Below, one piece after another: positions 1 to 8,781 of a stretch of DNA of 64,000 nucleotides; the stretch's first letter is position 1; each line of letters opens with the position of its first letter. The position numbers were made by a program, and so were the translations under genes. Source of the stretch: Pseudanabaena sp. Salubria-1 (GTDB lineage: Bacteria > Cyanobacteriota > Cyanobacteriia > Pseudanabaenales > Pseudanabaenaceae); assembly GCA_023336205.1 (NCBI GenBank), contig JALQCR010000006.1:161496-225495 (forward strand), in the 5' to 3' direction. The notes beneath the pieces were generated by a model that saw only the letters and a program-made list of their open reading frames with translations, did no database searches and was not told the DNA's origin.

Positions 1-1
1 T

Positions 2-820
2 GACTATGCTTGGAAAGAAGGCAAAAATTTCAAAAACCAGAAAAACATTAGCAACGTCATGCCTCAAATTGAGTATGGTCGAATGATCTCTGGATGCGCT
101 GCGGCTCTCAACTCAGAGACAGGCAAAATCGGTTTTGTGGGGTCGTTAATCAATGATGAAACCCGCAGACTAGTATCAGCAAGTTATTTGGGGGCTAAGT
201 ATTGCTGGCAAACCTATCGCAAAAAAAATCCCGAAGATTTGAAGTTTAAGGTGGTTTGGATTGGCTTCTGGTTTAATATTCCTGGACAGACCCTTGACCC
301 GACTAAGGTCTCTGATGATTTTTACAACAGTGGCTTCGATGTGGTGATGAGCGGTATTGATACCCCAGAAGTAGCCGTGCAAGGAAAGAAAGCTGCTGAA
401 GCTGGCAAGAAGGTCAAATATCTACACTACGGGCTCAAAACTGGCTGTAATGCTGCTCCAGAAATTTGTATTGGCGTTCCCTATTACAACTGGGGCCCAG
501 CATATCTCGATCAAGTCAAAAAGGCTAAGGAAGGTAAATTCACAGGAGAATTTATTGCCGCAGCGCCAAATTGGAAAGACTTGAATAATCCTGACACTTC
601 AGCTGTGGGATTTGAGAAAGGAAAGGCTCTGACTCCAGAAAGTGACAAGTTCCTGACGGAATTTATTACTGGTTTGGGCGATGGTAAGATCAGTCTTTTT
701 AAAGGACCTCTGAACTATCAAGATGGGACTCCTTTCCTCAAGGAAGGCGAAACTGCAACTCCACAGCAGATTTGGTACTTTACCAGCTTGCTACAAGGTA
801 TTGAGGGCGCTAGTAAATAA
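2..820 (+). CDS. BMP-family ABC transporter substrate-binding protein, 5' partial
   Basis: The reading frame is open from base 2, so the gene begins outside the window; the ATG at 59 is internal. About 272 residues are visible. The IGFVGS strand, the VMSGIDTPEVA segment and the YNWGPAY segment fit the periplasmic Bmp (PF02608-type) fold, which binds nucleosides or related ligands. The signal peptide or lipobox lies upstream and is not visible. A double-domain ATPase and two permeases follow in the same direction, as in BmpA/NupOPQ-type importers. The substrate is inferred to be a nucleoside or purine-like compound; the sequence does not settle it. Confidence 0.85.
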   Translation, partial: DYAWKEGKNFKNQKNISNVMPQIEYGRMISGCAAALNSETGKIGFVGSLINDETRRLVSASYLGAKYCWQTYRKKNPEDLKFKVVWIGFWFNIPGQTLDPTKVSDDFYNSGFDVVMSGIDTPEVAVQGKKAAEAGKKVKYLHYGLKTGCNAAPEICIGVPYYNWGPAYLDQVKKAKEGKFTGEFIAAAPNWKDLNNPDTSAVGFEKGKALTPESDKFLTEFITGLGDGKISLFKGPLNYQDGTPFLKEGETATPQQIWYFTSLLQGIEGASK

Positions 821-828
821 GGGATGAA

Positions 829-914
829 TTACCCCCTTTAATTCCCCCTTGTAAAGGGGGAAAACTAGAAATCTTGTTCCCTCCCCTTAGCAAGGGGAGG
901 GTTAGGGGGGTAAA
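829..914. repeat. G/C-run palindromic repeat (copy 1)
   Basis: C-runs (TTACCCCCTTTAATTCCCCC) are answered by G-runs ending in GGGGGGTAAA, giving nested inverted repeats. Related copies lie at 3525-3602 and around 33129-33395. It fills the gap between the binding protein and the ATPase genes. Confidence 0.7.
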
Positions 915-946
915 TTTTAAATGAGAAAAAGCCTTATGGAATAAAC

Positions 947-2449
947 ATGAAAGTTGAACTAAGCCATATCTATAAATCTTTTGGGAATGTCAAGGCAAAC
1001 CATGATATTTCCATGACGGTTGAGGCTGGAAGTGTTTATGGCATCTTGGGTGAAAATGGTGCAGGGAAGAGCACTTTATCCAAAGTCCTGAGTGGATTTA
1101 TTACTAAGGACTCTGGCAAGATTGTATTAGATGGAATAGAAGTTGATATTAAAACTCCTGCGGATGCAATCTGCGCAGGAATTGGGATGCTGCATCAAGA
1201 TCCTTTAGACTTTCCTTCTCTATCGGTACTTGATAATTTCATGGCTGGGAGAAGTACTTTAGGCAAAAAAAGAACTAAAACTAGCAACGATCGTGGTGAT
1301 TTAATTAGAGAACTTCGGCAGCTATCTGCAACTTTTGGTTTTGACTTACCTCCTAACGATCGCCTAAGTAATCTGACTGTAGGAGAGCGTCAACAGTTAG
1401 AAATACTTCGGCTTTTGTCTCTTGGGGTGAAGACTTTAATCCTTGATGAGCCAACTACAGGTATTTCTGCATCCCAAAAAACGGCTCTGTTTACGGCGGT
1501 CAAGCAATTGGCTGCGGACGGGAAATCGATTATTTTTGTTTCGCATAAATTAGAAGATGTAGAAGAACTATGCGATCGCTTGATGGTAATGCGTCAGGGT
1601 CAAGTAATAGGAGAAGCTGAGGTTAAAGGTCGAGAATCTAATGAGTTAGCATCGTCTTTAGTGGATATGATGTTTGGTCGAGAGCTAGCCATACCCGCAA
1701 AACATGAGATTAACATTCAGCAAACGGAACCCGCTTTAGTAATTCAGGACTTGCAGATTGATGGCGATCGCTTAAGTTTGCAGATTGATAAATTAACGGT
1801 TAATGAGGGCGAGGTGATCGGGCTTGCAGGTTTGGAAGGTAATGGACAGCAATTGCTATTGCTAGCCTGTGCTGGTTTACTCAAGCCGAACGCTGGCAAG
1901 ATTCGCATTAGTGATGTGGATATGACTAATCGCGCCTATAGTCATTTCTTGAAGGTAGGAATTGGTTATTTGCCAGCCGATCGCTTACAGGATGGTTTGA
2001 TTCGCGGTCTATCGATCCATGAGCATTTCATGTTGCGCCAATCGCATTCAGGCTTTTTAATCAATTGGCGGGATACGCGCAAGTTTGCACATGAGGCGAT
2101 CGAGACTTTTAATATTCGTGGGAAACCCTCTACTAAGGTTGAAAGATTATCGGGAGGTAATCAGCAGCGCACCCAAATATCACTTTTACCAGATCATTTA
2201 AATCTACTATTAATGGAACAGCCAACCAGAGGATTAGACATCGAATCCACCCTATGGATTTGGAAACAGATGATGGCGCGTTGCGAAAAAGGAATGATGA
2301 TTTTATTCACATCTTCTGATCTTGATGAGATTTTGCAATATAGCGATCGCATTCTCGTATTTTGCGGCGGTAAAGTCTCACAGCCTATTGATGCGAAAAC
2401 TTTAACAGTCGATAAACTAGGTCAAGCGATCGGAGGAAAGTTTGCATAG
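947..2449 (+). CDS. ABC transporter ATP-binding protein, two fused nucleotide-binding domains
   Basis: This 500-residue protein has two ABC domains, the layout of sugar and nucleoside importers (RbsA/NupO type). Domain 1 has Walker A GENGAGKST (about residue 35), signature LTVGERQQ and Walker B LILDEPT. Domain 2 has a degenerate P-loop region (GLEGNGQQ), signature LSGGNQQR and a Walker B variant LLLMEQPTRG with Gln after Glu, so domain 2 may be weak or inactive in hydrolysis, as is common in this class. Its stop overlaps the start of the first permease by 8 bases, so the two are probably translationally coupled. Confidence 0.9.
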   Translation: MKVELSHIYKSFGNVKANHDISMTVEAGSVYGILGENGAGKSTLSKVLSGFITKDSGKIVLDGIEVDIKTPADAICAGIGMLHQDPLDFPSLSVLDNFMAGRSTLGKKRTKTSNDRGDLIRELRQLSATFGFDLPPNDRLSNLTVGERQQLEILRLLSLGVKTLILDEPTTGISASQKTALFTAVKQLAADGKSIIFVSHKLEDVEELCDRLMVMRQGQVIGEAEVKGRESNELASSLVDMMFGRELAIPAKHEINIQQTEPALVIQDLQIDGDRLSLQIDKLTVNEGEVIGLAGLEGNGQQLLLLACAGLLKPNAGKIRISDVDMTNRAYSHFLKVGIGYLPADRLQDGLIRGLSIHEHFMLRQSHSGFLINWRDTRKFAHEAIETFNIRGKPSTKVERLSGGNQQRTQISLLPDHLNLLLMEQPTRGLDIESTLWIWKQMMARCEKGMMILFTSSDLDEILQYSDRILVFCGGKVSQPIDAKTLTVDKLGQAIGGKFA

Positions 2450-3512
2450 TCCCTTACAAAATTTCTCACAAAATCTTCAAATTTTCAAAAAATTCCCTAA
2501 AGTTGTCTACTTTCGGATTGGGGCTTTTGTGGCGGCGCTATTGTTCATTGCGGCGGTGATCTTGCTATCAAGTGGCTCACCACCTCAAGTCGCCATGGGC
2601 ATGTGGAATGGGGCTTTTGGTAGTAGCGATCGCTTTGCTAGGGTTATTTCTACTCTTTGCCCTTTATTACTTGCTTCCTGCGGCTTGATTTTTACCTTTA
2701 CCGCAGGTTTATATAACTTAGGTATCGAAGGGCAAATTACAGCAGGCGCGATCGCCTCGACATTATTGCTCAGACTTATTCCCGAAGGATTTCCCCCTGC
2801 GATTGCAATTACACTTGCCATATTATTTGGTATTGTTGGCGGTGGATTATGGGGCTTACTAGCAGGTGTGTTAAATATCTATGGCAAAGTCAGCGAGATT
2901 TTTGCTGGTTTGGGCATGAACTTCACCGCGCAGGGATTAGCGCTTTATCTCGTCTTTGGTCCGTGGAAGCGATCGGGCGTTGCCTCAATGAGTGGTACGG
3001 AGCCATTTAGTGATGCTTTATCGCTGCCAACTGTCGGTAATACTGACTTTAGTCCGATCGCTCTAGCGATCGCTATATTTGCTTTGATTGTTACTGCAAT
3101 CGCAATTAGAGCTACTTACTTTGGCTTGAAGCTAAAAGCGGTGGGTAATAATTTACGGGCGGCTCATGTGTTGGGAATTCCAGCGATCGCGCAAATGTTG
3201 AGTAGCTTTGTGATTTGTGGTGCATTTGCAGGAATCGCTGGCTCTCTGCAAGTAGTCGCTGTGTTCCATCGACTCATTCCTAATATTTCTAGCAATTTAG
3301 GATTTTTAGCTTTGCTAGTAGTCATGCTGATTAATTACAATCCCTTTTTGGTTTTGCCGATCGCATTTCTATTTAGTTCTCTAAATGTTGGTAGTTTGGA
3401 ATTACCGCTATCTCTAAGTCTAGATTCTTCTCTTTCTGGGATTATTCAAGGAGCATTGCTACTTTTCGCGATTCTTGGCGAAGGTTTAGCAAAGTTATCT
3501 AAGGAAACATGA
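2442..3512 (+). CDS. ABC transporter permease, BMP/nucleoside type (first subunit)
   Basis: A 356-residue polytopic inner-membrane protein of the branched-chain permease superfamily (PF02653), NupP/YufP-like. About eight to ten hydrophobic segments are visible after a short cytoplasmic N-terminus, and the EIFAGLGMNF segment is typical. The start is TTG at 2442, supported by GGAGGAAAG just upstream; no suitable ATG precedes the first membrane segment. It overlaps the ATPase gene by 8 bases. It should form the membrane channel with the permease at 3631. Confidence 0.87.
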   Translation: MHSPLQNFSQNLQIFKKFPKVVYFRIGAFVAALLFIAAVILLSSGSPPQVAMGMWNGAFGSSDRFARVISTLCPLLLASCGLIFTFTAGLYNLGIEGQITAGAIASTLLLRLIPEGFPPAIAITLAILFGIVGGGLWGLLAGVLNIYGKVSEIFAGLGMNFTAQGLALYLVFGPWKRSGVASMSGTEPFSDALSLPTVGNTDFSPIALAIAIFALIVTAIAIRATYFGLKLKAVGNNLRAAHVLGIPAIAQMLSSFVICGAFAGIAGSLQVVAVFHRLIPNISSNLGFLALLVVMLINYNPFLVLPIAFLFSSLNVGSLELPLSLSLDSSLSGIIQGALLLFAILGEGLAKLSKET

Positions 3513-3524
3513 TCTTCTAATAAA

Positions 3525-3602
3525 GAGATCCCCTTCAATCCCCCTTAAAAAGGGGGAAGAATTTAATTCTCCCTCCTTTTTAAGGGGGGCTGGGGGGATC
3601 TC
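3525..3602. repeat. G/C-run palindromic repeat (copy 2)
   Basis: Outer arms are GAGATCCCC and GGGGATCTC. Inside are CCCCCTTAAAAAGGGGG and a further G-run. It is the same class as 829-914 and sits between the two permease genes. Confidence 0.7.
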
Positions 3603-3630
3603 AATCTCTGCAAATTCAGCTATAAAAACA

Positions 3631-4596
3631 ATGGATATAATCACAATTCTGGCTACAGCGATCGCAACTTCGACACCTCTGATTTTCGCTAGTATTGGCG
3701 AAACTATTACCGAACGGGCAGGTGTGATTAATCTATCTGCTGAAGGGACAATCTTGATGTCAGCGATGACAGGCTTCGCCGTAGCAAAGTTCTCGAATAG
3801 TCTGCTCTTAGGATTTGCATCGGCAGCTCTTGTTGGCGCTGCGATCGCATTAGTCGTTGCAGTTGGCGCAATTACCCTAAAGCAATCTCAAGTGTCAATT
3901 GGATTTGTATTGGCTCTGATGTGTAGTGATTTATCTTCTTTTTTAGGTAATCCCGTTGTCAGAGTTGAGGGAATTACGGTTCCGAGCTTTAAAATTCCTG
4001 TTTTAGAGAGTATTCCTGTTTTTGGGAAACTCCTATTTCAAAGTGATCTATTAGTCTACAGCAGCTACATTTTAATTCTGGGTTCATGGTTTTATTTCTA
4101 TCGTACCCAAGGTGGCTTAATTTTACGGACAGTTGGCGAACAACCAGCCGCAGCCTTTGCGAGAGGTACTAATGTAATTAAAATGCGTTACATCTATACG
4201 CTCCTCGGTGGTGCATTAATGGGGATCGCAGGAGCCGCTTTCTCGTTAGATTTCAAAGCTGGATGGAGCCACCGCCACACCGCAGGTTATGGCTGGATTG
4301 CTTTAGCGATCGTCATTTTTGGTGGTTGGAATCCTCTGCGTGTAGCCTTAGGAGCTTATCTATTCGGGATTTTGCAATCTTTAGCTAGCGTCGCTCAGAG
4401 TGCTATTCCTGAAGTGCCGACGCAGGTATTTAATACGGCTCCTTTTGTATTGATGATTTTGATGTTGGCGCTGACTTCGGGAGAATGGCTCGATCGCTTA
4501 ATATCGGCTTTGCCGCGATCTCTTAAACAAGGGATATTAAATACAGTCAGAACTACGCCACCTGCGTCATTAGGAAAAGTATTTGATCAGGACTAA
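3631..4596 (+). CDS. ABC transporter permease, BMP/nucleoside type (second subunit)
   Basis: A 321-residue polytopic membrane protein, NupQ/YufQ-like (PF02653). The N-terminal TSTPLIFASIGETITERAGVINLSAEG segment carries the ERAGVINL motif typical of this subunit. It starts at ATG 3631, after a 118-base gap that holds a palindromic repeat, and its stop codon forms the left end of a perfect 20-bp hairpin. With the ATPase and binding protein it completes one importer operon. Confidence 0.87.
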   Translation: MDIITILATAIATSTPLIFASIGETITERAGVINLSAEGTILMSAMTGFAVAKFSNSLLLGFASAALVGAAIALVVAVGAITLKQSQVSIGFVLALMCSDLSSFLGNPVVRVEGITVPSFKIPVLESIPVFGKLLFQSDLLVYSSYILILGSWFYFYRTQGGLILRTVGEQPAAAFARGTNVIKMRYIYTLLGGALMGIAGAAFSLDFKAGWSHRHTAGYGWIALAIVIFGGWNPLRVALGAYLFGILQSLASVAQSAIPEVPTQVFNTAPFVLMILMLALTSGEWLDRLISALPRSLKQGILNTVRTTPPASLGKVFDQD

Positions 4597-4639
4597 TACC
4601 AAAACACAAAATGGATAAGCCATTTTGTGTTTTGGTATT
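4595..4639. terminator. Perfect 20-bp hairpin overlapping the permease stop codon (foldback repeat core)
   Basis: Arms 4595-4614 and 4620-4639 are perfectly complementary around a 5-base loop; the core is ACACAAAATGG/CCATTTTGTGT. The stop TAA at 4594-4596 is part of the left arm. The same core recurs at 60622-60657 and, split by IS30, at 43897-43915 and 45003-45022. It probably ends transcripts from both sides, because the kinase at 4651 converges on it. Confidence 0.7.
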
Positions 4640-4650
4640 GGGTAATTGAT

Positions 4651-7600
4651 TTATAGCGATCGTACGTTATTGGCTTTGATGTATTTTAATAGCGATCGCT
4701 CAACATCTTTGATATTGATTGGTTTACACATATATTCATTCATTCCCGCGTTCATACAGGCTTCATAATCTTCTGGCATAGCATCAGCAGTCAGGGCAAT
4801 AATCCAAGGCTGTGTTAGTAATGAACTTTGACGAATTGCTCTAGTTGCAGTTAGTCCATCCATAACAGGCATCTGCACATCCATGAATATGATGTCATAG
4901 GTAGCCTGAGAATCTTGATTAGAAAAAATCGCTACGCATTCACTACCATCGTTAACTACATCGGCTTGACAGCCTAGTTTCTGGAGCATTAGGACAATTA
5001 TTTTTTGATTGAGAATAGTATCTTCAACAATCAAGATTTTAATTGGAAACTGCTCAAAACTAATTTTATTATTATCAGGTAAAAAAGAACCAGATTTATT
5101 AGTGGTGATAGTGGGGGGTATCGCAATCACAGGTAAGATGATTGTGAAATAGAAAGTGGAGCCAGTATTATCGTTAGATCTGATTACCCAATCTGATGGC
5201 GGATAGCCACCGACCTTACCTCGACTTTCCACCCAGATCGTTCCACCCATGAGTTCTACAAGTCGTTTTGAGATTGCCAATCCCAGCCCAGTCCCTCCAA
5301 ACTGACGATTGATCGAGGCATCAGCTTGAGTAAAAGGCTTAAACAGTTTATGGATGCTATCGCAATTGATGCCAATCCCTGTATCTGCGATCGAGAACCT
5401 AAATTCGTAGGTGTTAGCTGCAATAAATTTACGGTTATAGCTGATGGAGATATAGCCTTGATTAGTAAACTTAATCGCATTACCAATTAGATTAATCAGG
5501 ATTTGTCTGAGTCGTGAGCTATCGCCTACGACTGTAGTGGGGTTTATGCTATTAACGTGACATTGCAGATTAATGTTTTTATCAGAAGCTTGTTTATTTA
5601 AGAGATTACAAACTGCATTGAGCGTATCTTCAAAGTTAAATTCTTTTTGCTCTAGCTGGAGATTTCCAGATTCAATTTTCGAGAAGTCTAGAATGTCATT
5701 AATTACCGTTAATAACGCATCCCCACTATCTAAGATAACCTTTACAAAATCCTTTTGGTCTTCATTCAAGGGTGTAGTAGATAGCAGTTGCGCCATGCCA
5801 AGAACTCCATTCATTGGCGTACGGATTTCATGGCTCATATTGGCGAGAAATTCACTCTTAGCTTTATTGGCAGCTTCGGCTAGTTCTTTGGCTTTCTCTA
5901 ATGATTGTTCAGCGAGTTTGCGTTTTGTAATATCTCGGCAAATGCAAAATTGTAAAATATTATTATCCCAATCGACAGAATTGGCACTAATCTCAACATC
6001 ACAGATCGATCCATCTTTTTTGCGATGTTGAGTTTCAAACTGGACTTTTTTTCGCTGAAGTTTAAATTCTTTAATTCCCTTATCTAATTCTTCTTTTGTC
6101 CATCTCACATCAATATCATGAATACTGAGATTAGGTATTTCTTCTAGAGAATAACCAAGCATCTCAGCGAAACTTGAATTACACTCAACAAGATTTCCCA
6201 TACTATCAATGATCACAATTCCATCAAAAGAATTAGTCAAAAGTGTTTTATTATAGATTAATTGTTTCTCAAGAGTGATTTCTATCTGTTTGCGATCGCT
6301 GATATCAGAGACAGTTCCATACCAAGCCGCATCTCCATTTTTTCGGCGCTCTGGGCGCAGATTACTACATAGCCATTTAATCTTGCCAGATGGAGTAATG
6401 ACTCGCCATTCGTGCTGCAAGATTGATAATGTCTCAAGACTAATGCCAACAGCTTCCCATACATTCGCTACATCATCAGGATGAATCTGCTCAAAACAAA
6501 GTTGAGGATTTTGCATGACTTGTGCAACGTTCAACTCATGAATCTCCTCAAAAGCTGGACTTAAATATTCAAAATATGCAGAACCATTTGCGCGTTGCAC
6601 AAAAATCTCGATTATCACTGGAGATGACAGTGCTACTTTTTTGAGTTTCTCCTCACTTGCAAATAAGGCAACTTCAGCGCGACGGTGATCGCTAATATCA
6701 CGGACAACTACAACAGCAGCGCTATTATCTATTGGGATTACTCGAACTTCCTCATAGTGTACCCCCTCAGCAGTCTGATAAGTTTGATCGATAGTTAACA
6801 TTTCCCCAGAAGAGACAGCCTGCTGAATTGTTTGAAGTTGATTTGTCGCAAGTGTTAATGGCAGGAGATCTACAATATTCTTCCCGATCGAATGATTATG
6901 ATCAATGAAGTCATAAGAAGGTTTATCCTGTTTGGATTCAAGATAAGTGCCATCTATACTGATTAAATTGACAATGTCTGGAATCCCATTTAATATTGAA
7001 CGCAACTTATGCTCACTAGCTTGAAGTGCGGATGTCTTATTTTGGACTTGTATCGTTAAAGAACCATTCAGGTTTTGAAGTTCCTGATGGATTTCAGTTT
7101 GTTGAATTGCGATCGCTAATTGCACCGATAATTGTCGAAGCAACTTAATTTCATGTTCTTCCCAATCGCGGGGCATGGAACATTGATGAACAATCAGTAA
7201 TCCCCATAAAGTTTGATAGTTCTGGCAACTATTTGGCTGATTATTTGGCTGATTATTTAGTTCGTGATTAGAAGCTTTAATATTACTCAGAGGTTCAGCT
7301 AATAGAATTGGTACAACCACATTTGCCCGCGCCTGAAAGCACTCTAATATCTGCACCGAGACTTCCGAAAAATCAGCACCATGTATATCAGAATTCGCAA
7401 AAATCTGACCATCTAGATATGAGTTCAATTTCTCTTCAGAAAGATGCATACAGCGATTGTCAGCCCCAAAGCCTAAACAGGAAGAAAAAGGCGGAACTAC
7501 TGACTCAGCAATAATTCTACGGCTGTTCCCCTCATGAAATGTATAAATCAGAGTGCGATCGGTTTGGAGGAATTTACTAATTTCTTGAACTGCGACCTGA

Positions 7601-8109
7601 CAGATATCTTCTAGATTAATAAACTGATGAATATTTAGAGCAATTTGAGAAACTAGCTCTTCTCTTCTGCGAGATTGCACTAGTTGACGATGTAGGCTCA
7701 AATATTCAATTAACCTACGGATACTCTGTTGTAATGAATATTGGGAAATATCATTTTTAATTAAATAGTCATATGCTCCCAAATGCATTGTGCTTAAAGC
7801 ATTTCTTTCGTCTTCACTTCCTGTAAATATGATTACAGGAAGTTTTAGATCTAACACCTGTTCACTTACCTTATTTTGAATATCAGCACGAATAGTCTCT
7901 ACTAAGACTATTCCGTTGCCATCAGGCAAACTGATGTCAACCAATGTCACATCAGGGGTTTGCGATCGCCATAATTCCAATCCTTGCTTAAGAGTTTCAG
8001 CTTCTAAAATACGATAGCTATTTTCGGGATCACATTCTATATAGTTACGACAAAGTAAGCGATCTCTTTCATCATTATTCACTATCAAAATAGTTTTCGC
8101 ATTAGACAT
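4651..8109 (-). CDS. Hybrid sensor histidine kinase, REC-GAF-PAS(x3)-HisKA-HATPase-REC
   Basis: A 1152-residue soluble sensor kinase; no membrane segment is evident. Domain order is an N-terminal receiver (about 5-135, phosphoacceptor region VTLVDISLPDGNG), a GAF domain (about 160-340), three PAS-type domains (about 365-720) and a dimerisation domain with the phospho-His motif [10 protein letters not shown]. The HATPase follows, with N box NLIGNAIKFTN and G boxes DTGIGI and GGTGLGLAI, then a C-terminal receiver (FMDVQMPVMDG). A short Asn/Gln/Pro repeat interrupts the GAF domain. Unlike the two similar kinases at 26-40 kb, this gene is intact. The signal sensed is unknown. Confidence 0.9.
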   Translation of the reverse strand: MSNAKTILIVNNDERDRLLCRNYIECDPENSYRILEAETLKQGLELWRSQTPDVTLVDISLPDGNGIVLVETIRADIQNKVSEQVLDLKLPVIIFTGSEDERNALSTMHLGAYDYLIKNDISQYSLQQSIRRLIEYLSLHRQLVQSRRREELVSQIALNIHQFINLEDICQVAVQEISKFLQTDRTLIYTFHEGNSRRIIAESVVPPFSSCLGFGADNRCMHLSEEKLNSYLDGQIFANSDIHGADFSEVSVQILECFQARANVVVPILLAEPLSNIKASNHELNNQPNNQPNSCQNYQTLWGLLIVHQCSMPRDWEEHEIKLLRQLSVQLAIAIQQTEIHQELQNLNGSLTIQVQNKTSALQASEHKLRSILNGIPDIVNLISIDGTYLESKQDKPSYDFIDHNHSIGKNIVDLLPLTLATNQLQTIQQAVSSGEMLTIDQTYQTAEGVHYEEVRVIPIDNSAAVVVVRDISDHRRAEVALFASEEKLKKVALSSPVIIEIFVQRANGSAYFEYLSPAFEEIHELNVAQVMQNPQLCFEQIHPDDVANVWEAVGISLETLSILQHEWRVITPSGKIKWLCSNLRPERRKNGDAAWYGTVSDISDRKQIEITLEKQLIYNKTLLTNSFDGIVIIDSMGNLVECNSSFAEMLGYSLEEIPNLSIHDIDVRWTKEELDKGIKEFKLQRKKVQFETQHRKKDGSICDVEISANSVDWDNNILQFCICRDITKRKLAEQSLEKAKELAEAANKAKSEFLANMSHEIRTPMNGVLGMAQLLSTTPLNEDQKDFVKVILDSGDALLTVINDILDFSKIESGNLQLEQKEFNFEDTLNAVCNLLNKQASDKNINLQCHVNSINPTTVVGDSSRLRQILINLIGNAIKFTNQGYISISYNRKFIAANTYEFRFSIADTGIGINCDSIHKLFKPFTQADASINRQFGGTGLGLAISKRLVELMGGTIWVESRGKVGGYPPSDWVIRSNDNTGSTFYFTIILPVIAIPPTITTNKSGSFLPDNNKISFEQFPIKILIVEDTILNQKIIVLMLQKLGCQADVVNDGSECVAIFSNQDSQATYDIIFMDVQMPVMDGLTATRAIRQSSLLTQPWIIALTADAMPEDYEACMNAGMNEYMCKPINIKDVERSLLKYIKANNVRSL

Positions 8110-8169
8110 AGCTTAAAAACTCATTTCGCAAGATCTTAACACGAAATTTGCAGGGATTTTTTAGGGTAA

Positions 8170-8679
8170 TTAATGTGGTTTTACAGTATAGTCATCAAGA
8201 ATTTCTCTTCCTCGCCGAGTAAGCGTTTCAGAACCTTCTAGCATGAGCAAGTATTGTCCGCGCTCTAAACAACTACGACAGGAAATCGATAGGCTACTTT
8301 TAAAGAACCAGCCATATAAAGTGCCAATTACGCCACCAATAAAGATCCCAATCAGTCCAGAGGTTGAGGCGATCGTCAATAAAGCCTGATGCCATTCAAG
8401 ATTGGGCAATTTGATATTGAAGATCAAATATAAGATCACGCCCATTACGGTGCTAATTACGCCTAACCAAAACATTCCTCGCTTGGCGTAGCGCCATGCT
8501 GTGAAAGTGGGATTAAATAAGCCCACACTATCGGGACTGCTGTAGCCTTTGCCAACTAGAGCAAGATGTTCGGGCGAGATGCCATGACATTGAAGCAATC
8601 GATATGCTTCAAAAGCTGAAGATTCGTCAGGTAAGACAGCAATCATCAGTCGAGAATGTTTTGAGCGTGTGTGAGTCAC
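8170..8679 (-). CDS. Small membrane protein with stress-protein-like N-terminus
   Basis: 169 residues. The N-terminal part (LMIAVLPDESSAFEAYRLL) resembles the alpha/beta domain of general-stress 17M/DUF1269-type proteins. Two hydrophobic segments follow (about residues 70-90 and 100-130, the second Gly-rich), then a short soluble tail with two cysteines in CRSCLERG. I do not recognise a specific family member. It lies between the hybrid kinase and the Hsp70-like gene on the same strand, but the gaps argue against tight coupling. Confidence 0.6.
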   Translation of the reverse strand: MTHTRSKHSRLMIAVLPDESSAFEAYRLLQCHGISPEHLALVGKGYSSPDSVGLFNPTFTAWRYAKRGMFWLGVISTVMGVILYLIFNIKLPNLEWHQALLTIASTSGLIGIFIGGVIGTLYGWFFKSSLSISCRSCLERGQYLLMLEGSETLTRRGREILDDYTVKPH

Positions 8680-8781
8680 AAGTGATGCCTGCTATCAACT
8701 GAATGTTTGAGCCAGAACGAAGAAATATAGCCTTTCTAGATTCTACAAAATTTCAGACGCTTAAAGTCATTTCTTAAAGAT

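Noticed and set aside
59..820. ATG 59 as the true start of the substrate-binding protein
   Set aside because: The frame is open to the window edge and the upstream residues (DYAWKEGKNFKN) fit the family, so the gene is partial.
5573..6031. Open frames opposite the large kinases and transposases
   Set aside because: They are antisense shadows of well-supported genes with no features of their own.
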